A DNA stretch of 18,943 bases, from positions 215,694-234,636 of the forward strand of contig DFQH01000009.1 of the NCBI GenBank assembly GCA_002377695.1. Direction: 5' to 3'. The notes below the pieces were generated by a model. That model saw only the letters and a list, made by a program, of their open reading frames with translations, had not been told where the DNA came from and ran no database searches. The DNA comes from Citromicrobium sp. UBA3494. Its GTDB lineage: Bacteria; Pseudomonadota; Alphaproteobacteria; Sphingomonadales; Sphingomonadaceae. The position numbers and the translations under genes are program-made. Shown here in pieces: positions 1-6,758 of this stretch. Position 1 is the stretch's first letter. Each line of letters begins with the position of its first letter.

Positions 1-917
1 TCGGTCACCGGATGCTCGACCTGCAGGCGGGTGTTCATCTCCATGAAGAAGATGCGGTCGGCGCGCAGACCTTCGCTGGCGTCGGCGATGAACTCGATCG
101 TGCCTGCGCCTTCGTAATCGACCGCCTTGGCGGCGCGCACGGCGGCGGAGCAGATTTCCTCGCGGGTCGCCTCGTCCATGCCGGGCGCGGGCGCTTCCTC
201 GATCACCTTCTGGTGGCGGCGCTGCAAGGAGCAATCGCGTTCGAACAGGTGGACGTGGTTGCCGTGGCTGTCGCCGAACACCTGCACTTCGATATGGCGG
301 GGCGAGGTGATCCACTTTTCGAGGATCACGTCGTCATTGCCGAAGCTCGCCTTGGCCTCGCGGCGGCAGGATTCGAGCGAGGCGAGGAAATCGCCCTCCG
401 CGTCGACCTTGCGCATCCCCTTGCCGCCGCCGCCCGCGACCGCCTTGATGAGGACGGGGTAGCCGATGGCGTCGGCCTCCTGCTTCAGGCGCTCAGGCGT
501 CTGGTCGTCGCCGTCGTAGCCCGGCGTAACGGGCACGCCCGCCTCGCGCATCAGCTTCTTGGCCGCATCCTTCAGACCCATCGCGCGGATCGATTGCGGC
601 GGCGCGCCGACCCAGATCAGCCCTGCGTCCTTTACGGCCTGCGCGAAATCGGCGTTTTCCGAAAGGAAGCCGTAGCCCGGATGGATCGCCTTCGCGCCGG
701 TCTGCTTCGCGGCGGCGATGATCTTCTCGCCCACCAGATAGCTTTCGGCAGCAGGCGATGGCCCGATATGCACCGCCTCGTCGGCGGAGCGCACGTGCAG
801 CGCTTTCGCGTCGGCATCGGAATAGACCGCGACGGTGGCGATACCCATCGAACGCGCGGTGCGGATGATGCGGCAGGCGATTTCGCCGCGATTGGCGATC
901 AGGAGCTTCTGGATCAT
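1..917 (-). CDS. Biotin carboxylase subunit of an acyl-CoA carboxylase (partial, N-terminal 305 residues)
   Basis: The reverse strand starts at ATG 917-915 and runs open off the left edge. The N-terminus [18 protein letters not shown] is typical of the biotin carboxylase fold. It is followed by the [10 protein letters not shown] motif, the ATP-grasp glycine-rich loop ([13 protein letters not shown], around residue 160), the [19 protein letters not shown] signature, and [12 protein letters not shown] at the cut end. The enzyme carboxylates biotin using ATP and bicarbonate and passes CO2 to a carboxyltransferase. The start region ([14 protein letters not shown]) resembles alpha subunits of propionyl- or methylcrotonyl-CoA carboxylases, which carry a C-terminal biotin domain, but that part lies outside the window, so AccC cannot be excluded. 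The gene begins 33 bp after crtB on the same strand and may be read from the carotenoid operon. No strong ribosome binding site is visible before the ATG. The family call is firm; the substrate is unknown. Confidence 0.93.
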   Translation of the reverse strand, partial: MIQKLLIANRGEIACRIIRTARSMGIATVAVYSDADAKALHVRSADEAVHIGPSPAAESYLVGEKIIAAAKQTGAKAIHPGYGFLSENADFAQAVKDAGLIWVGAPPQSIRAMGLKDAAKKLMREAGVPVTPGYDGDDQTPERLKQEADAIGYPVLIKAVAGGGGKGMRKVDAEGDFLASLESCRREAKASFGNDDVILEKWITSPRHIEVQVFGDSHGNHVHLFERDCSLQRRHQKVIEEAPAPGMDEATREEICSAAVRAAKAVDYEGAGTIEFIADASEGLRADRIFFMEMNTRLQVEHPVT

Positions 918-950
918 GGCCAACCCGCTACCGCCAAGCAGCGCGCAGGT

Positions 951-1961
951 CTACCACCCGGCAACCGGGCGCAGGTCTTCGCGCTTGTAGGGCGGCCACT
1001 GCTCGGGCTCGGGCGCGCGCCTGGTCAGCGCCTCGCCGAAGGCTGCGGCGACATGCCACAGCTTCTCGGGCAAGGTAACGTAGGTGCGGGTATCCCACGC
1101 CAGCTGGCCGCGTGCGCGCACCTTGCGTCCGATCGCACCGTAGATACGCGCGGCAGTGAGGACCGCCCAGCGCTGGCGGAAGCGCAGGTGCTTCGCGCCC
1201 AGTCGGGATGCGGCCTCGTACATTTCCATCCGGTCGACCAGCCGCGCGGACACGGCCGCAAGCGCAAAGCGGTTTTCCTCGTCCGCGTAATTCTCGCAAG
1301 TGAGCCCCGCTTCGGCGAGCCAGTCTTCCGGCAGATAGCATCGCCCGGCCCGCGCATCCTCCACCAGATCGCGCGCAATATTGGCCAGCTGGAACGCCAG
1401 CCCCAGGTCGCAGGCACGATCGTAGATAAAGCTGTCGTTGGGCGCGAACATCACCCGCGCCATCAGCACGCCCACCGCGCCCGCAACGTGGTAGCAGTAG
1501 CGCATCAGCTCCTTTTCGCTGGCGGGGCTGAAGCCGTTCGCGTCCATCGCAAAACCGGCGATCACCTCGTTCGCCATGTCCAGCGTGATGCCCGCCTCGC
1601 CCGCGACCTGGCCCAGCGCATCGAAGGCCGGATCGGCTGTCGCGCCGCCTTCCAGCGCGCGGCGGGTGAGCACCTTGATCGCCTGCACGCGATCCTCGAT
1701 CCCCGCCTGGTCGCCCAGCTCGCCGCCCAGGTCCTGCGCATCGGCCAGATCGTCGCACCGGCGGCACCAGGCGTAGAGCATCCACACGCGTTCGCGCGTC
1801 GGCCGGTCGAACAGCTTCGACGCAAGCGCGAAGCTGCGCGATCCCTGCGCAATCGCCTCATAGGCCTCTCGCACCAGCGCGGCCCGGTCTCGCCCGCCGC
1901 CGGGGCGCGGGATCGACGGGCGCACGAAGCGCGAGGGGACAAGCGGGCGGGGCTGATTCAC
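951..1961 (-). CDS. crtB: Phytoene synthase
   Basis: This 336-residue protein joins two geranylgeranyl diphosphates head to head to give phytoene, the first committed step of carotenoid synthesis. Both Asp-rich Mg-diphosphate motifs of the squalene/phytoene synthase family are visible: DDLAD at residues 70-74 (in YAWCRRCDDLAD) and DLVED at 198-202 (in QLANIARDLVEDA). The RYCYHVAGAVG segment (154-164) and the YLPEDWL segment after the second motif are also characteristic. Length is normal for CrtB. The start chosen is GTG 1961-1959, which overlaps the TGA of the upstream LOG gene (GTGA). A longer reading of the same frame back to 2612 would only add out-of-frame LOG sequence. No good Shine-Dalgarno site precedes the GTG, so translational coupling is likely. 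It lies in the order crtY-crtI-unknown-LOG-crtB. Confidence 0.95.
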   Translation of the reverse strand: MNQPRPLVPSRFVRPSIPRPGGGRDRAALVREAYEAIAQGSRSFALASKLFDRPTRERVWMLYAWCRRCDDLADAQDLGGELGDQAGIEDRVQAIKVLTRRALEGGATADPAFDALGQVAGEAGITLDMANEVIAGFAMDANGFSPASEKELMRYCYHVAGAVGVLMARVMFAPNDSFIYDRACDLGLAFQLANIARDLVEDARAGRCYLPEDWLAEAGLTCENYADEENRFALAAVSARLVDRMEMYEAASRLGAKHLRFRQRWAVLTAARIYGAIGRKVRARGQLAWDTRTYVTLPEKLWHVAAAFGEALTRRAPEPEQWPPYKREDLRPVAGW

Positions 1962-2539
1962 AACTGGTCGGCACTCATGCGATAGATCGGCGTATTGGGA
2001 ACATAAGACGCAAGCTTGTCCAGCAGTTCCGGCAAACTGTCCGCAACCTGCAGAATCTCGCGATGTGTTGCCCTGATGAAACCCGTATCGCCCATCTGGT
2101 TTACGAACTGGATCAAACCATCGTAAAAACCGAAGGCGTTGAGCAGGCCGACCGGCATTTCGTGATAGCCGATCTGCGCCCAGCTGAGCGCTTCGAACAG
2201 TTCGTCCATCGTCCCGATCCCGCCGGGCAGCGTGACGAAGCCGTCCGCCAGATCGGTGAAGTGCTGCTTCCTCTGGTGCATCGTGTCGACCGTGATCAGC
2301 TGCGTGCAGTCGTGATTGGCGAACTCGCGCTCCACCATGGCATGCGGGATCACCCCGATCACCTCGCCGCCCTGTTCGAGCGCACCCTGCGCCAGCGCGC
2401 CCATCAGGCCCAGTCGCCCGCCGCCATAGACCACGCCGATGCCGCGCCGCGCGAGGTCGCTGCCGACTTCGCGCGCCAGTTCGATATAGCGCGGATCGGG
2501 CGGCGTGGCCGATCCACAATAGATGGCGAGGCGGTTCAC
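1958..2539 (-). CDS. LOG-family (TIGR00730-type) nucleoside monophosphate phosphoribohydrolase
   Basis: The 193-residue protein has a Rossmann-like fold start (MNRLAIYCGSA) and both hallmarks of the LOG family: YGGGRLGLMG at residues 38-47 and PGGIGTMDELFEALSW from residue 105. Family members cleave the N-glycosidic bond of (cytokinin) nucleoside 5'-monophosphates and release the free base plus ribose 5-phosphate. In bacteria they can act on isopentenyl-adenine nucleotides or AMP. The GTG start (2539-2537) overlaps the TGA of the gene before it, and its own TGA overlaps the GTG of crtB, so it sits inside the carotenoid operon by two 4-bp overlaps. A link through prenyl metabolism is conceivable but is only inference. 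The family call is firm; the in vivo substrate is not visible from sequence. Confidence 0.92.
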   Translation of the reverse strand: MNRLAIYCGSATPPDPRYIELAREVGSDLARRGIGVVYGGGRLGLMGALAQGALEQGGEVIGVIPHAMVEREFANHDCTQLITVDTMHQRKQHFTDLADGFVTLPGGIGTMDELFEALSWAQIGYHEMPVGLLNAFGFYDGLIQFVNQMGDTGFIRATHREILQVADSLPELLDKLASYVPNTPIYRMSADQL

Positions 2540-2964
2540 GGCTGCCAGTTCGGTCCACAGACCGCCCGGAAAATTGTGATATCGTCGTCGCCGAGCGGTT
2601 CTTCGGTGACATTCATGTCCACCTCGTCAAACCATGCGGAACCTTGCGTCCCGGCTTCCGGAGCTTCGGTCCATGAACCGGCGATCCCCATCCGGTCGCG
2701 CTCGCAGTCCACTGCCATCGCCATGTCGGCGATGATGGGGCTTGTCATACCGTCGGGTGTCATTTCCATGCGCATAAGAAACAGCGGTAGCTCGATGCCC
2801 TCGACGTCCAACGAAGCGTCCCACGTGGGATCTACCCAGAGAGTGCCTTCGTCGTCGGCATAAGCCTGGGTCCATTCGTGGACGTGATCGGCCTCGGCCA
2901 GCGGCGAGACATCGGGGCCGGGAACGGTCGCTCCGGCAAGGAGCAAGGCGGCGAGCATCATCAT
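2536..2964 (-). CDS. Small exported protein of unknown function in the carotenoid operon
   Basis: This is a 142-residue acidic protein. It begins with a short hydrophobic stretch (MMMLAALLLAGATVPG) that looks like a minimal signal peptide without a lipobox Cys. The mature part holds two cysteines (C87 and C136) that could form a disulphide, in the contexts AVDCERDR and FRAVCGPNW. The general pattern (a WVDP segment, a DC in the middle, VC near the end) recalls surface-adhesin E-like small periplasmic proteins, but I cannot confirm membership. AGAGGA at 2974-2979 (reverse strand) lies 9 nt before the first of three ATG codons. The first ATG overlaps the crtI stop (ATGA), and the TGA overlaps the GTG of the LOG gene. 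These overlaps on both sides are the best evidence that it is a real gene. Function is unknown. Confidence 0.75.
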   Translation of the reverse strand: MMMLAALLLAGATVPGPDVSPLAEADHVHEWTQAYADDEGTLWVDPTWDASLDVEGIELPLFLMRMEMTPDGMTSPIIADMAMAVDCERDRMGIAGSWTEAPEAGTQGSAWFDEVDMNVTEEPLGDDDITIFRAVCGPNWQP

Positions 2965-4463
2965 TTCAGCAAATCCTCTATCATCAGCCCGGCGGTCGCC
3001 TTGGCACTGCCGACCACACCCGGAATACCGGCACCCGGATGCGTGCCCGCACCGACGAGGTAGAAGTTCCTGATCACATCGTCGCGATTATGGCCACGGA
3101 AATAGGCACTCTGCGTCAACACGGGTTCGAGGCTGAAGGCGCTGCCCAGATGCGCGTTGAGATCGTGCGAGAAGTCGCTGGGTGCGTAGTGGAACTTGGT
3201 CACGATGCGTTCGTGGATGTTCGGCACCAGCCGCTTGCCCACTTCATCGAGGATGCGCTTTTCCAGCACCGGGCCGATCTCGTCCCAGTCGACCGGCAGC
3301 TTGCCCTGATGGGCAACCGGCACCAGCGCGTAGAACGTGCTGTGCCCCGGCGGGGCCATGCTCGGATCGCTCTTGCTCGGGTGGTGGAGGTAGATCGAGA
3401 AATCCTCCGGAAGCACGCCGTGCTTGTAGATATCGTCGAGCAGGCCTTTGTAGCGCGGCCCGAACAGGATCATGTGGTGCGCGATGCCGGGCCACGTTCC
3501 CTCCAGCCCGAAATGGACCACAAACAGCCCGGGGCTGTAGCTCTTGCGCTTGAGGCGGCGCCCCATGCTCCAGCCGCGCTGCGAGCGACCCAGCAGGTCG
3601 CGGTAGGAATGCATGATGTCGGCATTGCTGGCGACCGCATCGAACCCCTGCACGAAGCCGCTTTCGGTCCGCACGCTCCTGGCGCGTTTTTGATCGACCT
3701 CGATCCCCGTCACCGGATCGCCCACGCGCATGGTGCCGCCCAGCCGCTCGAAATGGCGGACCATGCCTGCGATCAGGCGGTTGGTGCCGCCCTTGGTCCA
3801 CCACACGCCGCCATCCATCTCCAGTTTGTGGATCAGCGCATAAATACTGCTCGTCTTCATCGGGTTGCCGCCGACCAGCAGCGTGTGGAAGCTCAGCGCC
3901 TCGCGCAGCTTCTCGTTCTCGACGAATTTGGAAACCATCGAATAGACGCTGCGATAGGCCTGCTTCTTCGCCAGCGCGGGTGCGGCCTTGAGCATCGACT
4001 TGAAGTCGAGGAAGGGCACGGTGCCCAGCTTCACATAGCCTTCTTCGTACACCCCGGCGGAATATTCGAGGAAGCGCTGGTAGCCTTCCACATCCCGGGG
4101 GTTGAGCTTGGCGATTTCCGAGAACAGCTCCTCGTGATCGTTCGAATAGTCGAAATTCGTCCCGTCGGGCCAGTTGAGGCGGTAGAACGGCATGACCGGG
4201 ACCAGCTCGACATCCCTCGCCATGTCGTGGCCGCTAAGCGCCCAGAGTTCCCGCAGGCAATCGGGATCGGTGACCACGGTGGGCCCGCCATCGAAGGTGA
4301 AGGTGCCCGCGTCGGTTTCCTTCTCCCAGTAATAGGCACGGCCACCGGGCTTGTCGCGCCCTTCGATCACGGTAGTGGCGATACCGGCGCTCTGGAGACG
4401 GATGGCGAGCGCCATGCCGCCGAAACCGGCGCCGATCACGCATGCGTTGCGGCCTTCAGCCAT
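2961..4463 (-). CDS. crtI: Phytoene desaturase (lycopene-forming type)
   Basis: This 500-residue FAD enzyme introduces the double bonds that turn phytoene into lycopene. The N-terminal dinucleotide-binding motif is visible (VIGAGFGGMALAIRLQSAG, then IEGRDKPGGRAYYWE), as is the C-terminal bacterial CrtI signature (YLVGAGTHPGAGIPGVVGSAKA). Length matches bacterial CrtI. It starts at ATG 4463-4461, which overlaps the end of crtY by 8 bp. The reverse-strand upstream sequence has two AAGGA-like stretches close to the ATG. The stop codon overlaps the ATG of the following small exported protein. The number of desaturation steps cannot be read from sequence, but the neighbouring lycopene cyclase fits a four-step enzyme making lycopene. 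Confidence 0.96.
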   Translation of the reverse strand: MAEGRNACVIGAGFGGMALAIRLQSAGIATTVIEGRDKPGGRAYYWEKETDAGTFTFDGGPTVVTDPDCLRELWALSGHDMARDVELVPVMPFYRLNWPDGTNFDYSNDHEELFSEIAKLNPRDVEGYQRFLEYSAGVYEEGYVKLGTVPFLDFKSMLKAAPALAKKQAYRSVYSMVSKFVENEKLREALSFHTLLVGGNPMKTSSIYALIHKLEMDGGVWWTKGGTNRLIAGMVRHFERLGGTMRVGDPVTGIEVDQKRARSVRTESGFVQGFDAVASNADIMHSYRDLLGRSQRGWSMGRRLKRKSYSPGLFVVHFGLEGTWPGIAHHMILFGPRYKGLLDDIYKHGVLPEDFSIYLHHPSKSDPSMAPPGHSTFYALVPVAHQGKLPVDWDEIGPVLEKRILDEVGKRLVPNIHERIVTKFHYAPSDFSHDLNAHLGSAFSLEPVLTQSAYFRGHNRDDVIRNFYLVGAGTHPGAGIPGVVGSAKATAGLMIEDLLK

Positions 4464-5682
4464 GTCCTTGCGATCCTTCTTCGATTGTCTGGGCGTTCAT
4501 GGAAAGCGGCGGGCGATGGCCTGCCAGGGCCTGCACCGCGCGCGTAACGGGCACAGGCGGCTTGCCCGCGAGTATCCTGATCTTGTCACCCGCGGTAGAG
4601 CGCCCGGCATAGAACCGCTCTATCAGCGGCTGCGGCAGGCGGTAGAAGCGCTGGAAGATGCGGTAACGCTTGGCGGGCTCCGCCGCGCCGAACAGCATCT
4701 TGCCCAGCATCCGGTAGAAGCCCGTGCGCTTCCACACGCGGCGCGCATGCGCCTCCAGCAGCGCGGCCATCTGTTCGCCGGGCAGATCGCGGTTTTCCGC
4801 CACCAGCAGCGCGGTCTCCACTGCGAAGGGCAGCGTGTAACTGGTCAGCGGATGGGCGATCATCGCGCGGGCGCCTGCCATCGCCACACCGTCCACGCGC
4901 ACCTCGCGCTGGTAGCGGGCAAGGTCTCCGCCGGTCACGACCGGCAAGACGCCCGTCTCGAAAGCCAGCGGATCGCCCTGCCATCCCACCGCCTCGCAGT
5001 AGCGGTCGATCCGGGCGGACAGCGCCGCACGGTCCAGCTCGGGCGTGTCCTGGTAGTAGGTGTCCTCGACGAACAGCTCGTCGGCGGCAAGCGGCAGGGT
5101 GTAGAGGAACCGGAACGCGCCGTGCTGCTTCACCCGCGCGTCCATCACGATCGGCCGGTCCAGCTCGTGCGGGGTGTCGGTACGCAGATGGCGGCCCATG
5201 AAGACCTGCCAGCCGCCCTCGAACGCGTCGGATGGAATGAACCCGCGCGCGTCGATCACGCAGCGCGCGTCGAACCGCTCCCCCCCTTCGAGCGTCGCCC
5301 CGCCCGCATCGAGCGTTGCGACCCTGCGGCCCGTATGGATGGTGGATTGCGCCAGCTCGCGCCGCAGCGCCGCGTCGAAATCGACCGATGAGAGTGAGGA
5401 ATAGACACTGTCCAGCGTGCGCGTGTGCTGGGGGAACAGCACGGCATAGCCGACCGGCCACTGGGTCTTGCGGAAGGGCGCCAGCAGCGCCTCCCCGCCT
5501 TCTGGCAGATCGCTTTCGAACCAGCTCCAGCGATGGTTACCGCCCAGCGTCTCTTCCGCCTCGACCAGCAGCACCGTCAGCGATGGATCGGCCCTGCGCA
5601 GCGCGAGCGCGATCAGCCCGCCCGCAAGGCCGCCGCCAATAATCGCAATGTCGGCGCGTGGTCGCGGCGTGGCCCGTGTCAT
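4456..5682 (-). CDS. crtY: Lycopene beta-cyclase
   Basis: This CrtY-type flavoprotein of 408 residues cyclises the ends of lycopene to give beta-carotene. Visible motifs are the N-terminal nucleotide-binding sequence ADIAIIGGGLAGGLIALAL, the CrtY marker GGNHRWSWF (from residue 47), VIDARGF, the FRFLYTLPL...FVEDTYYQD block, the SYTLPFAV segment and the C-terminal FYAGRSTAGDKIRIL region. I place the start at ATG 5682-5680, which puts the FAD motif at residue 11. The frame is open to 5763, but the extra 27 residues (rich in Pro and Phe) would run into the leader of the divergent gene and are unlike CrtY. No strong ribosome binding site is seen at either start. It is the first gene of the crt operon, so the promoter should lie within 5683-5812. 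Confidence 0.94.
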   Translation of the reverse strand: MTRATPRPRADIAIIGGGLAGGLIALALRRADPSLTVLLVEAEETLGGNHRWSWFESDLPEGGEALLAPFRKTQWPVGYAVLFPQHTRTLDSVYSSLSSVDFDAALRRELAQSTIHTGRRVATLDAGGATLEGGERFDARCVIDARGFIPSDAFEGGWQVFMGRHLRTDTPHELDRPIVMDARVKQHGAFRFLYTLPLAADELFVEDTYYQDTPELDRAALSARIDRYCEAVGWQGDPLAFETGVLPVVTGGDLARYQREVRVDGVAMAGARAMIAHPLTSYTLPFAVETALLVAENRDLPGEQMAALLEAHARRVWKRTGFYRMLGKMLFGAAEPAKRYRIFQRFYRLPQPLIERFYAGRSTAGDKIRILAGKPPVPVTRAVQALAGHRPPLSMNAQTIEEGSQGHG

Positions 5683-5812
5683 GCCCTGGCCGTAGGGCGC
5701 TGGGCTGAAAGGTGCAAATGGCCTTGAGGGCAGTGGCCGCCCCACTTCGCAGTTGCGGAACATTGGGCCACGCAGCCCGTTCGGGATGCACTACAGGAGG
5801 AACCCCGAAACC
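5683..5812. promoter_or_regulatory. Divergent intergenic region between crtY and the MipA/OmpV gene
   Basis: These 130 bp separate the crt operon (leftward) from the outer-membrane protein gene (rightward), so both promoters should lie here. I see no clear -35/-10 pair on either strand. The only clear element is AGGAGG at 5795-5800, 12 nt before ATG 5813. It supports the downstream start even though the spacing is longer than usual. Confidence 0.5.
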
Positions 5813-6679
5813 ATGCGCCGTATCGCACCCGCCCTTGCCGCACTCGCCCTTGGCGGCACCGCCGCCCCCGCCCTTGCCCAGAGCGGCGAAGGCGATGCCC
5901 CTGCCCCGGACATGATGGAAGGTTCCGCGCTGGATGGCGACTATATCCAGGTGGGGATCGGCGTTGCCTACTCGGCCGATTACGACGGTTCGGACGATTA
6001 CGAGGCCTTCCCGCTGCCGCTCATCCGGGGCCGTATCGGCGGGATCGACATCCAGCCGCGCGCGGCGGGCGTCGCGCTCGACGTGGTGCCCGACGGCGAT
6101 GGCGACGTATCCTTCAGCTTCGGCCCGGCCCTGCGGCTGCGCACCAGCCGGACAGGCGATATCGAAGACCCGGTGGTCGCCGCGGCGGGCGAACTGGAAA
6201 CGGCGGTGGAAATCGGGCCGAGCGCAGGGATCAGCTATTCCGGGCTCCTCAATCCCTATGACAGCATCGGCGTGAACGTGGATGCGCGCTGGGACATTGC
6301 CGGCGCGCACGAAGGCATGACGATCAGCCCGTCGATTACCTACTTCACGCCTGTAAGCCGGGGTGCCGCCGTCAGCCTGTCGCTTTCGGCAGAGCATGGC
6401 GATGACGATTTCAATTCCTACTATTTCTCGGTCACGCCCGCACAGGCGCTGGCCAGCGGCCTGCCTGCCTATGAGGCCGACGGCGGCTTCAACAAGGTCG
6501 GGGCAACCCTGCTCGGCGCGTTCGATCTGGATGGCGACCTGACGAATGGCGGCTTCGCGCTGTTCGCCATGGGCGGCTATTCGAAGGTGATCGGCGATGC
6601 AGCCGATTCGCCCTACGTCGCGCAGCGCGGCGATGCCGACCAGTGGATCGTTGGCGCGGGGATCGGATACACGTTCTAG
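5813..6679 (+). CDS. MipA/OmpV family outer-membrane protein
   Basis: This is a 288-residue exported beta-barrel protein. The start ATG 5813 gives a clear signal peptide (MRRIAPALAALALGGTAAPALAQS) with an ALA-Q cleavage site. A longer in-frame reading from 5753 would bury that signal peptide. The mature part opens with a YIQVGIGVAYSADYDGSDDY segment and a PLIRGRIGG strand, which is the MipA/OmpV pattern. It continues as alternating amphipathic strands and ends in YTF with the terminal Phe typical of barrels inserted by the BAM machinery. Family members include MltA-interacting protein and OmpV; their roles range from scaffolding of murein enzymes to osmotic and antibiotic responses. The exact role here is unknown. 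It is monocistronic and ends at a strong terminator. Confidence 0.88.
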   Translation: MRRIAPALAALALGGTAAPALAQSGEGDAPAPDMMEGSALDGDYIQVGIGVAYSADYDGSDDYEAFPLPLIRGRIGGIDIQPRAAGVALDVVPDGDGDVSFSFGPALRLRTSRTGDIEDPVVAAAGELETAVEIGPSAGISYSGLLNPYDSIGVNVDARWDIAGAHEGMTISPSITYFTPVSRGAAVSLSLSAEHGDDDFNSYYFSVTPAQALASGLPAYEADGGFNKVGATLLGAFDLDGDLTNGGFALFAMGGYSKVIGDAADSPYVAQRGDADQWIVGAGIGYTF

Positions 6680-6700
6680 GTCGTACCGGACTCAAACACG

Positions 6701-6740
6701 AAAAAGGGCGCGCGGACGGTGATCCGCGCGCCCTTTTTTT
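6701..6740. terminator. Bidirectional Rho-independent terminator
   Basis: A perfect inverted repeat pairs 6701-6716 (AAAAAGGGCGCGCGGA) with 6723-6738 around the 6-nt loop CGGTGA. The GC-rich stem has an A-run on its left and a T-run on its right, so it can stop transcription from both directions. It lies 21 bp after the MipA/OmpV stop and 19 bp before the stop of the convergent S9 peptidase gene. Confidence 0.93.
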
Positions 6741-6758
6741 GTTTGGACGGCTTGCGCC

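Noticed and set aside
12..1985. Long plus-strand open frame of 657 codons opposite the biotin carboxylase and crtB
   Set aside because: It is an antisense shadow in GC-rich DNA. The opposite strand carries clear biotin carboxylase and phytoene synthase motifs.
951..2612. Extended crtB frame of 553 codons
   Set aside because: The N-terminal 217 codons are out-of-frame LOG-gene and unknown-gene sequence. CrtB homology starts at the GTG at 1961.
3039..4547. Plus-strand frame of 502 codons opposite crtI
   Set aside because: It is an antisense shadow; the crtI motifs on the minus strand are complete.
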